A DNA stretch of 36,695 nucleotides from Microdochium bolleyi (taxonomy: Eukaryota; Ascomycota; Sordariomycetes; Xylariales; Microdochiaceae), in NCBI GenBank assembly GCA_001566295.1, contig KQ964300.1, positions 1-36,695 of the forward strand. The letters run 5' to 3'. A program made the translations under genes and the position numbers. Shown here one piece after another: positions 10,268 through 21,300 of this stretch (positions within the stretch are counted from its first letter, which is position 1; every line of letters begins with the position of its first letter). The notes under the pieces are model-generated. The model had not been told where the DNA came from and did not search any database. It saw nothing but the letters and a program-made list of their open reading frames with translations.

Positions 10268-12183
10268 TTATACCCCGGTGCTCAAAGCTTGCAGATGAAT
10301 TTGGACATTGGATAGCGGTACCCAGCTGTCTTTGGAACCACCTGAAACCTCTGCCTGCTGAGGACCACCTAGACCAGTCATGGTGTAGCGCTCGAGGAGG
10401 CGGACGACGAAAGTCTTGATCATCAGCTCCCCAAAGTACTGGCCAAGGCATTTTCTCGTCCCGAGCCCAAAAACGAAGAGATTGTATCTGAGCTAAGCTC
10501 GGTATTGATCGTCAGCTTTCGTAATTGTGACATGGGAAATGGCAGATGTGGACGTGGTCAACTTACTTCAGTCGCTTTCATGCCGTGAAATCTCATGGGT
10601 CGAAACTCTTCGCTGTCAGCGCCCCAGACATCTGGATTATAATTGATTGACAAGGTGTCGACAACCACTGATGTCTGCAACGAAATTTTGCTTAATTAGT
10701 ATTTAAGTGGCAGATTGCACAGAAAATGAAACTTACATTCGCAGGAACAAGGTAGTCACTTAGTACTTTGTCGGCAGGAGAGCTCTCGGGGATGGAGAAA
10801 GCTTGAGCAAGTCAGTCAATGTTTCATCATGTCCTTGGCTCCTCCAGGCACAACTTACCAGTGAATGGGCGCAACCGGAAACTTTCCATCATGCAATACG
10901 ACAATAAAGTGTCCTTTCGTTTGCAGTATGATTGTAGATCTTCCCTTCCATGCATGATTTCCTCGCGAAGCTGGTTCTGCACGGAGGAATCACCGGCCAG
11001 AAAATACAACAGCCATGAGAGGACACCGGTTGAGACGTCCAGGTTGGCAAACAGAATCTCGCTCAACGTGTGGAGAACCTAAAAGCGGCGAGAATGTGCC
11101 TCAGTTGTCAGTTTGACTCGCTCTTGCCGCTGTTTAACCACCTGGAGTATCCTATTGATTGTACATACCTCTTCTTTCATCAACTCCCCAGATTCCACAG
11201 AATTCCAGGTAGATACAAAGGGAGGGGGGGCCGCGCTGTGTTTCCGCGTCTGGTGGACATGGGAATTGAACTGTGTCCATTCCGACTGGAAGCGTGCCAG
11301 CTTGCGGGCTAGGTCGCGGTTGACGTATGTAGCAAAAGGAAAGCGTGTCAAGCCGCCGCCCAGGACATGACCCATGAGCTCTAGATTCATCTGCCCGATG
11401 GACCACAACTTCGACTTCTCGTCGGGGCTTAGCGGCCCATACAGGTACTCAGCCGTACAGAAGAACGGGAATGCCGACACAGCCTCGGCGACATTCGCCG
11501 TGAGTGAGTTGTCATCTCGTACGGTGGCAAACGTCTGACTCGGCATGTCGTCAATGTAGCTGCTGGCTTGTTCATCGACACGGACAAATTCGGAGCCCAC
11601 AAATGCGTGACTGAACGCAGGACCAAAGGCAGCCCGCAGGCCCTTCCACGTCTCGCCGTTAATGAGCCCTAAACATTCTCCCAAAAGCTGATGGAACAGC
11701 CACCCGCCGTTGCTTGACCGAGACTTCTCGTGCGAGGGAGAGTCCGAATAAAAGGTGCGTACATCTTCTGGCAGGGTGATGACGCTGAGTGCATGGAACT
11801 GGTCAGCATCAAGTACGCCCACGCGGCCCAGCCCGACTAGCTTACACTTCGGGGATAGCCCCAGACGCAATGCGGTATATGGGACCATGCCGACGCCAGT
11901 TACGGGAACAGGCGAACCCGTTGAGGAACTTGTCCATCATCTGCCCGTCAGTCCACTTCCAGGACGGACCTGGCATACGTTCGCCGCTCGACAGGCTCTT
12001 GATCGGGTGAAAAATAGCCAGCACGAACTGTAAGAAGAGCCAGGGTGAGCAATTTTTGCATCGGGTGAGTCCCTGTGGAAGGGGATTACCTACTGTCATG
12101 ACATATTCTGCAGCACGTTTATGATACTGCTTTGACCATCCCAGCGTGCAGAGGACAGCTAGAAGCGTGATAGTGAGCATCAT
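10268..12183 (-). CDS. Cytochrome P450 monooxygenase (GliC-type candidate)
   Basis: The only P450 of the cluster. Seven exons: 12183-12094, 12027-11846, 11784-11169, 11078-10859, 10801-10737, 10674-10567, 10492-10268 (introns 66, 61, 90, 57, 62, 74 bp; phases close), giving 501 residues. The first intron keeps frame, so reading through it adds 22 spurious residues. An N-terminal hydrophobic anchor (residues 1-15) suggests ER membrane attachment. Landmarks: W in NGETWKGLR (C-helix), ESFRLRP (ExxR), EEFRPMRF (PERF-like), and the heme loop FVFGLGTRKCLG with Cys442 as thiolate ligand. In gliotoxin synthesis GliC oxidises the diketopiperazine alpha-carbon before glutathione addition. With a single P450 here, that is the expected job. 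GliC versus GliF kinship cannot be settled by eye. Confidence 0.9.
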
Positions 12184-12410
12184 CTCAAGTAAGCGATAAA
12201 TGAACCCCCGCTAATCCGTGTAAGCCAGCAACAGTTTCTAGTTGTTACGAGAGGCGGAAACTGCTTAGGTATATATTAAAAGGGACAGGTCGTGTCACGA
12301 AGCTCGGTCACCATCCATCTACTTTATCGGAAGTTATCGGCGACTATCCTCGGCGATCTATTTATTATAAAATTCTCAGGGGGGTACTATGTACCACCAT
12401 AAGGCTCTAT
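12184..12410 (-). promoter_or_regulatory. Upstream region of the P450 gene
   Basis: 227 bp between the P450 start and the GST stop. A TATATATT box at 12270-12277 lies about 87 bp before the ATG. Two TCGGCGA copies at 12337-12343 and 12350-12356 (13-bp period, centre to centre) and a related ATCGGAAG at 12327 lie upstream of it. The arrangement looks like a small activator-site array; binding by the cluster regulator is an inference. Confidence 0.45.
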
Positions 12411-13300
12411 CTAGTTCTTGGATTTGAGTTTGTACGACGGCCCTTGAATATGCGACATGGCCTCCTTTGCCTCCGGTGTCAGGGAGGCGACGTACTCCTC
12501 GCTACAGAAGTTGGTGTTGTTGAAGAATGTGGCTTTTCTGGAGTATGGGAACTCGGACATGGTTTCGCTCCAGGCCTTGAGGCGCGGCCACTTGGTGAAG
12601 TCAATACCGGCCAAACCAGTCACGAAACCGTTGGCCGAAGGGTGGATGGCGAGATCGGCAATCGAAGGCCTGTCGGCCAAACCGATGAAGCGCTGGCCCG
12701 GCTCGGAGAGACGGCGCTCAAGCACGTCATACTCCTTGTGAATAAGTCCAACCAGGCGCTCAAGGGTGGCAGTGTGGACGCCCTGGGGATTCAGAAGCTT
12801 CAGCCACAACTCTCCCGTGGAGCAAAGTCCAGATGCATAGGAAACCAGCCAGCAGAGAACCGAGGCCCGCTCGGCAGCATCCCTGCCCCGGAAGAGACCC
12901 TCGGGGTCATAATTCTCCCCCAAATAGACCATGATGGCTGTGCTATCAAAGAGAGGGATTCTGCGTGTCTCTCCATCTGAAGTGACGTAGGTTTTGGTAT
13001 CCTCGACCGACGGCATGAGGGTGTAAGGGTTGATAGTTCTCAACCATACATCATCCCGTTCCTTGTTGACTTCATAGGCATGGTACGAGATTCCCAGCGC
13101 TTCGCAAGCAACCAGTGTCTTCAGCTGGTTGAGGGGAAGCCGACCGTCGACAACTGAATAGAACAGACGAGTTGAGCAACAAGATCACCAGCACGACGTA
13201 GTTACAGAGCGCGGCAAAACTTACATCCTAAACAATAGACGACGACCTTATCCTTGTCAAACTCGGGACGCCCGAGTGCGACGGGTGCGTTGTTGTCCAT
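12411..13300 (-). CDS. gliG: Glutathione S-transferase (GliG-like)
   Basis: In gliotoxin synthesis GliG adds two glutathiones to the oxidised diketopiperazine, which brings in the sulfur. Two exons, 13300-13225 and 13153-12411 (intron 71 bp, phase 1), give 272 residues, slightly longer than GliG. The N-terminal thioredoxin-fold half (about residues 17-105) shows VVVYCLG, NPYTLMP (cis-Pro loop) and FDSTAIMVYLGENYD, the conserved glutathione-binding Asp/Glu-Ser type motif. The C-terminal helical half shows RPSIADLAIHP, the conserved N-capping segment of the class. Domain order and context with GliI/J/K/T homologues make the role secure at family level. Start: first ATG of the frame, just after a purine-rich leader. 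It lies tail-to-head upstream of the P450. Confidence 0.88.
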
Positions 13301-14053
13301 TTCGGGAACGTGGCTGCTTATGATGAGGGCTTGATTGGCGGAATAGGGGTGAGGCGTAGAGTACCTCGGAGTGACTGAGCAAAGAACACGCTTTCAACTC
13401 TTTACTTTAATATAATCTCGCCGTGTGCAATATGTCGGGCATTTACAACGCAATGCTAGGGTGGAGCCCGCAACGATAGCATTCACTAGCCGTTTAAGGT
13501 TTTGCAGTCGACATTGTCTGCATCTTTTTGCTGCACAACACAACGCCCTCGGCCCCCGAACCGGCGAATAACCGGGGAGTAAGCTGAGGAGAGAAGTCTC
13601 CACCCGAAACCACCGGTGAATAAATGACTAGCCAGAGCCGCATAGTTTTTGGCTTAGTCTCGATTTTTCAAGGGCGCACCAGTAATCCAACAGCGACCAT
13701 CATAAGCAGATGGGGGACGTAAGTCCAACCCCCCCAAGACAAAAGAAATTGAAACCCATAAAATATCAACATTGACATGAGAGCACATGACCACAATGCG
13801 AAACAGCTTTGTTCGGACAACGGCTGCTAGAATTAATGCGCGAGAAAGACTGCTTGAGCCGTGAAAAAGCTTCTCATGAATGCAAGACTACGAAAATGTT
13901 CTAGGTGGATTTCAGGCGAAAGGAAACCTGGTTTCCACCCGACTTCAGCACAACGTGGGGTTACTGCCATTCTGGCATTATTAAGTGAGCGGGAAAGTCC
14001 AGCACAATCCAGCAATGTGCAAGGCCACAAATCAATGAACTCATACAGAACGA
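13301..14053 (-). promoter_or_regulatory. Upstream region of the GST gene, otherwise gene-free
   Basis: 753 bp between the exporter stop and the GST start. No coding frame of substance. It holds one exact TCGGNNNCCGA site (separate entry). Confidence 0.4.
13549..13559. promoter_or_regulatory. TCGGN3CCGA site (GliZ-type motif)
   Basis: TCGGCCCCCGA lies about 250 bp upstream of the GST start. TCGG-N3-CCGA is the motif reported for GliZ in Aspergillus fumigatus gli promoters (from memory of the literature). This is the only exact match I found in the intergenic regions. Confidence 0.45.
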
Positions 14054-15879
14054 TTATAACACTGCACCGAGAGGCTTCTCCTTCGCAGCTGGGCTGTCTG
14101 TTGCGTCCTCCTCCCTGTCAGCGCTCTTCTTGGTGGCTGTGACACGTTTCCACCTCACACCCGCGGCACTGATAATGGTTGCCGCGAGTAGGCCTAGCAC
14201 AATCAGGAAGAGGCGAGCCAGCGAACTGGCGTAAATGGGAATGGCGACGCCAAACTGCTCCGGGGTGAAGATGGAGAAGTCGGTGACTCCGCCCCCCAGC
14301 AGCCTCTGAGTGTCAAAATCAGGTAGTCCCTCGCCTAATCCCTTGATAAGGCTGCTGAGGAAGACATTCTGTGACACAGCCACAAAGATGGTGCCGCCTA
14401 ACATCTGCATCATGTTCATGAATGCCACGCCAAAGGGGACGTCGGCTGGGCTAAGCACCACCTGTGCGATGAGCAGGGGCTGCTGCAGGCCAAAGCCGAT
14501 GCCCGCTCCGAGCAACACCTGGTAGCCAATCCAGCTTGCCGTTGGCGTGTCCACGGCTAATGTTGAGCACAGCCCTCCGCCGACAGAGCCAAATATGGTG
14601 CAGAGGATCAGCGATGGGTTGTAGTATCCCGTGACGTGGGTGAGCACTCCAGAGAAGATGGAGATGACGAGAAATCCAATGATGAGAGGCATCACATCGA
14701 CGCCGGACTGCAGCGCGCTCGCCCCCTTGACTGCTTGGAAGTAGATGGGCAGGTAGGTGACGGCAACGAACATGGCGGCCGAGGTGCAGGCGGCAAACAA
14801 CGCACCGAGCCAAATGTCCCGATCGTTGGTGATGGCGGTGGGGACAGTACGCCTCGTTGGCAGGAAGATCTCCATCCCTACGAAGACGACGATGAGAACG
14901 GCGAAGACAACAAACAGGGCGATGATGCGACCACTGTTCCATGCATAGGTAGAGCCACCCCACTGCAGGGCCAAGACGAGACAGACGAGTGCGGCCACCA
15001 GCAGCATGATCTCGGGCAGTTTTGCATGCGCCACGCGGCGGCGGAAAGACCAGGAGGCGTAGACAGGGTCGACTGGGGTGCGAACGAAGGCCACGACGAC
15101 GACGGCTGTGACAATGCCTATGGGGACGTTTATGATGAAACACCACCGCCATGTGACCCGGTCGGCAAAGGCACCGCCGATGAGAGGCCCACAGACACTC
15201 GCGACACCAAAGGTGGCTGTCATGAGGCCTAGAAGGGCTGGGCGACGCTCCAGAGGTGCCGAGTGTGTCAGAATCAAGGTGCTGCCGGGAAACAGGCCGG
15301 CGGCTCCAAGCCCGGCGACTGCGCGGCCGACGATAAGGGTCGTTGAATTGGGAGCCGCAGCGCATATGATGGATCCGATTTCAAACGTGGCCATGGCGAA
15401 GAGAAAGACCATCTTGATCGACATGGTCGTGAACAGCTTGCCGTATGCAATCTGGAAGGCCGAGGTCGTCAGAAGGTACGCTACTGTGTACCAGCCGACA
15501 TCTTCAAGCGCGTGAAACTCGTTCGTAATCTTGGGAACGGCTGTGGTAACGACGGTCTGGTCCTGTGAGCAGCAAAAAGATGCAACGTCAGTGCCTTCAA
15601 CAGTGCTATCGCGGGCAACCAGCGGGACTGGCAGTAGGATGGAGCGGGAAGGGCTGGCTTTGGGGAACTTACGAGGCCGCAGAGAAAGAGAGCCAGACAG
15701 AGTGATACAATGATGACGGTCAGCTTCAAGCTGCCCGGGTAGTCCTGTTTCCTTTGGCTGCTGCAATCCGAGGCTGACACACGGTCCGCAGCGGTGGGCA
15801 GAGGACCGCTGGCGTCGCCATGAGATGGGGCGTTGGCAGGAGGATCAAGGGATGCGTCGGCATCCAGAGGTTGACCCAT
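14054..15879 (-). CDS. gliA: MFS efflux transporter, DHA2-like (GliA-like)
   Basis: Probable exporter of the ETP product and part of self-protection, located in the plasma membrane. Exons 15879-15673 and 15562-14054 (intron 110 bp, phase 0) give 571 residues. The first 50 residues are a soluble, Asp/Ser/Pro-rich tail. About fourteen hydrophobic segments follow, starting near residue 52. Landmarks: LDQTVVTTAVP in TM1 (the LDxTIV signature of 14-TM drug:H+ antiporters), GRAVAGLGAAGLF (motif B-like Arg), GPLIGGAFAD (antiporter motif C) and WRWCFIINVPIG. The last 30 residues are charged and cytosolic. The start is the only ATG in frame before TM1. It sits between the GliK-like and GliG-like genes, all on one strand. 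Confidence 0.9.
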
Positions 15880-16256
15880 GATGGCGGCAGATGAATCGAC
15901 AGACCCTGGGTGGCTGGAGGGTAGGAGAAGGTTGGGTCGACGATGGTGCAAGATGGATTAGCTTAGTCCAACGACGACACGACAGTCGGACAGCTACTCG
16001 AGACCAGAATGGCCATATAAGGTGTTTCTCGGGGACTTTTTACGCGTACCTGGCGTAGGTAAGTCTCCGAGAGGGACAGTGTGTGTTTGCAGGTCGATGT
16101 AGCCGACGCTAGGCCGCTTGGAGGCTAGACCGGCATGAGCACAGACAGGGTAGAATACCCTAGGGTACACTAACATAGATATGCACAACAAGAACCAGCA
16201 CAATTTAACACAAGGCCTAACTACGCTATGTACACTAATGTATGTATCCATGCTGC
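15880..16256 (-). promoter_or_regulatory. Upstream region of the exporter gene
   Basis: 377 bp between the exporter start and the GliK-like stop. It contains the palindrome at 16156-16169 that recurs upstream of the GliT-like gene (separate entry). No TCGGN3CCGA site was seen. Confidence 0.4.
16156..16169. promoter_or_regulatory. Shared palindrome TACCCTAGGGTACA (copy 1)
   Basis: A 12-bp perfect palindrome (TACCCTAGGGTA) plus CA, about 280 bp upstream of the exporter ATG. The same 14 bp occurs at 26562-26575, about 165 bp upstream of the GliT-like ATG. Function unknown. Confidence 0.35.
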
Positions 16257-17242
16257 CTATCTCCCGTCTCCCCGCCCAAAAAGCGGCCCATGAAACCAAT
16301 CGTGGTAGCTCCACATCAGCCAGAGCAGCATGTCAAACACGAACATGAACCAGGCGGGGACATTGCCATCAGAGTCCTTGAAGCGATAGACACCCTGGCC
16401 GACCCACATCCCCATCTTTTGCCAGAAAGGCAAGAACAACCGCACGCCTAGCGCGTAGCGCAAGGTGTCCTTGGGTTGGAATACTGGTTGGGCGACGAGT
16501 CTATGTTGGTAGAACTGCGGCAGGTCATTGGCAGCCGCCCCGGCGACAAGGAGCCCCTGATGGCCAAAGACGACCACGGTTAGAAAATCGATCCCGTGCA
16601 GAGTAGGAGGAAGGGCTGTGGGCCGGCTGTGGGCCGGCGATCCAAGTTCCCCAACAGAGGGTGAGGGGGTAGCGGTTACTCACCAGATACCGCTTCGACG
16701 GCAAGCGTTCGTGGCGGTGGTTGTGTCTACTGATCAGCGTCGCCACGCTGATTTTGGACCCGTCCTTGAGTAGCGTGGCCTCAACATGCAGCAGCTGATA
16801 GGCTATTCCGCCCCTACAACCGCGAGTGTGAAATAAAATGTTAGCAATCCGTGGAATCAATCTGGGTGAATTGCCGGCCCCGGCCCCTGTGCCCCACAAA
16901 GATATCGGCAAACCAAGATATCCCTGCACCGAGTGTTCCTTCAAAGACCTACCCTTCGCTGGCCACGACTCGGGCCAGTTCGCCTGGCCCGAGAAGGTAA
17001 GCCACGCCGTGAACGCAATGCTTCTCAAAGTCCGGCCCGCTTTCCGAAGGAGTCAATTTCCGCACACCCCCCTGTCCCGGGTCGTCATAAGGGACCCCTG
17101 CCACGTTGAAGCAGAGAGCGTAGTTGTCGATGCGCGCCGTTGCAGCGTCCAGCGGCTTGATCTGACGACGCTTGACAAAAACGGCCTCGTCCATGTTGGC
17201 GCCGTAGGCAAAGTACCACTCCCCCTTGGCTGCGGTCGACAT
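16257..17242 (-). CDS. gliK: Gamma-glutamyl cyclotransferase-like enzyme (GliK-like)
   Basis: GliK removes the gamma-glutamyl groups of the bis-glutathionyl intermediate. Three exons: 17242-16953, 16813-16684, 16556-16257 (introns 139 and 127 bp; phases 2 and 0), giving 239 residues. The cyclotransferase fold is marked by the N-terminal YFAYGANM (residues 10-17) and the catalytic glutamate in VASEGG (E96) after GVAYLL. The linker SKRYLGLLVAGAAANDLP and the C-terminal part with a Trp-rich hydrophobic stretch (FMFVFDMLLWLMWSYHDW) match the GliK branch rather than short housekeeping enzymes. The hydrophobic tail might associate with membranes (inference). The start is the ATG 9 codons before YFAYG, the usual spacing. 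The second intron contains an 11-bp tandem repeat (GGGCCGGCTGT-like, about 16616-16640). Confidence 0.88.
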
Positions 17243-18332
17243 GCTGGCCCGAGTCCTCTGCGGGCCGATGATAGTTGCCTCGGTAGTAGCAAGTCGATTG
17301 GAATCTTAAAACGGAGTAGGTAGCAGTGCAACGTGCTCGTCGGGGAAATATGCGATTGAGAAAGTGGGTGAAATAGGGTGCCATACACTTCTATCGGGAT
17401 GTGGGCATCTATACCTCGCAAGCGTCTAGGTGTCCTTGGTATAAACGAGGAAGGGAGACAAATACCCTCTAGAATCTCTTGATACAGGATGCCCGAATAG
17501 ATGCCGAGTGATGTGAAGCCATCGTGAGACGCCTGCATCGCTTATCTACATGAGAGCGCAGCCCCTATGGCCGGATTAAGAGGGGACGGAGTGAGTCGAC
17601 CAAAGCAATAGAAGTGCCGGATGAACCACCGACCAGGCCCCACTCGTCCGAGGTCAAATGGCGAATCGCATTCGCACGTCGTCCTTGAAGGCCGAGAGGC
17701 AAGAGATGGTAGCAACGAACAACGTGTCTGCCTGCAGCCTTGAATCTGCATTCTTTCGCCCCCACAAATATTCTCTCAGGTGATTCTACTGTGTGCGCGG
17801 AGTATCCACTGTGTGCTGAAGCAGCGGCAGAATAGAAAGATACGAGGTTGCAGGGTCTAGGGAGCTTCTGTTGATGGTGACATGTGTGAGCCACAAGATA
17901 TCGATGGCCCGAAGATCCGGAAGCAGTCCGTGCTTGAAGTGCGTCGCCAGCGCGCGGACGGCGGCCCCTTGTCTATAGCCGACTTGTGTGGTGGTCGATA
18001 ATGAGCTCGTAGCTGATGGTCTGATCGGCCGTGAAGTTGCGGGATGTCGGGTCTGTGGCAGGCTACGGTGCTGCATGCTTAATTAGACCGACGTTCCGAA
18101 ACGGAAGACCAAAGGTGTCGCGTGAATTTGGCTTGGGCGCCTCTGGGTTTGAAATGGTTGACCGTTAATTGATGGCGCTGTTCTGTGTTGATTTCCAATG
18201 ATCGGAGGAGCTATTTCAGGCCTTGTCACTTGTGCAGCTCACAGGATTTGCCCCATTTCGAACACAACAACACTCGGCGGTAAAGATCAGGAGCGGATGT
18301 AGGGTTGCTATAAATCACTGAGTGCTGAATAT
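17243..18332. other. Gene-free spacer between the GliK-like and NRPS genes
   Basis: 1.09 kb that serves as upstream region of the GliK-like gene and 3' flank of the NRPS. I looked on the minus strand for a continuation of the NRPS and found no GGxSL thiolation signature in any frame. A short decayed acetyltransferase-like stretch may lie at about 17860-18045 (see findings). No TCGGN3CCGA site was seen. Confidence 0.5.
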
Positions 18333-21300
18333 CTAATGAACAGAAAGCATTGAAACGCCCGCCAACAACATAAGCATCCTTTCCAAGTTCGCTTGGAATT
18401 GCTTGACAAAGGTAGAGCCCAATCGCTCGGGCATGTACTCAATCTCGCACACTACCGCTCCGTCTTCGAGCTCGTTGAACTCGACGAGAAACGGAAACTT
18501 GGCGCCCGGTGCCCTCTTCATGGTTGATCGCACTGATGTAACGCCGGTCATGTGCAGGTCGCCTGCGACGCGGTCATCCCAGCGGTTGTAGACCAGCATG
18601 ACGTTGAAGAGATCTTCGGCCGTCGTGTTGTCGCCGCTGCTCTTGAGGAGCTCGGCGATGGAGCGGCCCGGCAGAGCCTCAGACAAGGCCGCCTGTATCT
18701 CTCGGTGGGCCGCGACGACCATCTCCTGCAGATCGCCCCGCGGGCTTGTCGCGATATTCCTCTCGTCCTCTTCGTTCGATGCGGTGACTAATAACGCCGG
18801 GCCCAGACGCACTCGCACAGGTAGACGGTCCAGGAAGAGCCCGAGGATCTGGGCCGTCCCAGGCTCGAGCCGGTCGATAATAGGGATACAGATGATGACG
18901 TCGTCGGTGCCGGTACTTTGGCCCAAAGCCGCCGCCACCGCCGTCAGGTAATGCTCCATGGGCCATGGTGCCTCCACCGCCACCCGCGTGGCTGCTGGAG
19001 GATATGCTGTGAAGGACACATGTCCGGAGCACTCGTCCAGCCTACTGGGATCGTGGGTAGTTCGGGAAAACGGGCTGCGGGACGCCGTGTGAAGTTTATC
19101 CTTCCAGAAGCGCTCCTGTGTTGGCCCTACGGCGAGTTTGAGTCTGTCTGATTTCCAGCGGGCCCACGATGCATAGGACGGAATGAAGCTGGGCTTCTCT
19201 CCAGGGCCTTGACTTTTGTTGATTTGTTCTTCATTTCCGTCGATCAGACGCGAGTATATCTCACCCAGCCTCTGGAAGAAGCGTCGGACTGAGGTCTGGT
19301 CCGTGATGATATGATGTTGCACTAATACGAGCTTGCTCACGGGCTCGGGTTGCGCTAGGTCGACAAATTCCACCAGCGCGACACGTGTGAGCTGATCTCT
19401 CGCGAGATCAAAAGGCTCTTGGACCAATCTCTTTTCTTTGCCAGCGTCCCCGGATTGCCAGCGGTGCACGACAAAGTCCCCGTCTTGTACCAGGTGCGTC
19501 CGGCGGAGCTGACCATCTTTGGCGTTACGGCGAAAGCAGCACCGGAGAATGTTGTTTTCTTCCACGACTTGGCGAATGGACTCTTCCAGCACATCCAGGT
19601 CGACCTGGCCACCGAGTTCGACGACGTGTGTCACGTTGAATGTCGAAGGAGTGCGAGACTGCTCATGCATTTCGAAAAGCTCGAGCTCGAGATAAGATGT
19701 CGCGCCAAAATCGTCTTCCACGGGGGACCCTGTGGTGGACAAAAACGAGAGGAAAGACTCCGATGCATTCTCGCCCTCTTTGAAACGCTGGTCAATTTGC
19801 TGGTCGCGATAGAGATCCACTTCTTTGGCGAGCTGCCTCAAGCACGTGTTCTTGACGAAGAGGCGGAGGGGGATGCGGATACCGAGTGCGGATGAGACCC
19901 TTTGCGCTGCCGTGATCTGGCGGAGAGAGTTCCCCCCTAAGGCCAAAAAATCGTCGTCAACAGATGGCTCCAGTTCCACGGGCAGGCACAACACCTTGGA
20001 CCAGATATGGATCAGGAGGATTTCTGTGCTGGAGGCCTGACGGGAAGACCGAGGAAGCCTGGAGCATGATGCGGTAGGCTGCTGACCATCGCTCCTCTTT
20101 GCGTCACCCTCTGCAGCATCCAGTAACTGGCCGTGACCTTGGCTCTGCAAAGCCAGCTGTCTGAGAGCCGTCTTGTCCAGTTTCTGATTCGGCGTCGTGG
20201 GGAAATTGTCGAGACCGAGCAGGACCGAGGGGCGCGCGTAAGAAGGCAGCTCATCGACGAGAAACTCCAAGACGAGCCGCACGTCGATAGTCTTGGGGCT
20301 CAAAAAGGCAAAGATGCTGTCCTTGCCATCGCTCAAGATGGCGACGGCGGCTTGGATCCGGCCGTCAGCCTTTTGGATCGCGTGGGCAACCTCTTCCAGC
20401 TCGACGCGGTACCCGCGCACCTTTACAAGACTCTCGTCAAGTCGGCCCAGGAACTGGACTTCAAGGGACTCCGTCCACGCAGCTGCATCGCCTGTCTTGT
20501 ACATGCGGAGGCCCAGGACAAAGGGGTCCTCTAGGAAGACAGCACGCGTCACATCGACCATGTGATCGCCAATATACCCCTCGGCCACTTGGACGCCGGT
20601 TAGGTAGATTTCACCGACCACGCCCACGGGAACGGGCTGTCTTTCGTCGTCGAGGATATACACCCCGAGCCGCGGAATGGCCCGGCCCAGCGTGACCGGC
20701 TCTCCGGGCTCCAGCCGCTTGAAAAGGGCGGCAATCGTGCACTCGCAGGGTCCATAGGCATTGTACACGGTGCGCCCCGCGCACCACTTGTCAGCCAGGC
20801 TCTGGGGCACAGCCTCGCCGATGAGGTAGATCGAGTCGAGGTTAGCCAGGTCGGCGGGAGCGCAGACGGAGAGGAAAGAGGGCGTCATCATGGTAGCATG
20901 CACACGACCGAGGTGGGCGAACGGGTCCTCGGCGCTTGGTAGCACCAGCGTCGCGCCGTAGCAGAGGGTCCCGAACAACTCGGCGATACAAACGTCGAAA
21001 CCAGGCGAGAACATCTGCGCGTGCCGCCGGCCCGGTGCAGCGTGTAGCCGTGCTGGCCCGTAAGCGAGGTGTGATATGGTCGAGCGGTGCGAGATGCAGA
21101 TGCCTTTAGGCACACCCGTGGAACCCGACGTGAACATAATGTAAGCGTCGTCGTCGGCAGTGCTGGTCGTGGGCAGGCGGGTTGAGGCCATTTCAACAGA
21201 GGCACGCAGCTCTTGGCCGGGCCCCGCCGTGTCGAGCTGCTCCAGGATTTCGTCTACTATGATATTTCGCCGATGAACCGATGGGAATGCGGCGAGGCTC

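Noticed and set aside
14451..15365. 304-codon minus-strand frame inside the exporter gene
   Set aside because: Out-of-frame shadow of the MFS gene with an unnatural Arg/His/Ser-rich composition.
17053..17538. Minus-strand frame containing FTSLGIYSGILYQEILEG, faintly like a carrier-protein (thiolation) motif
   Set aside because: It lacks the GGxS core, has a stop codon just upstream, and continues into the GliK-like gene in another frame. Not strong enough to call a displaced thiolation domain.
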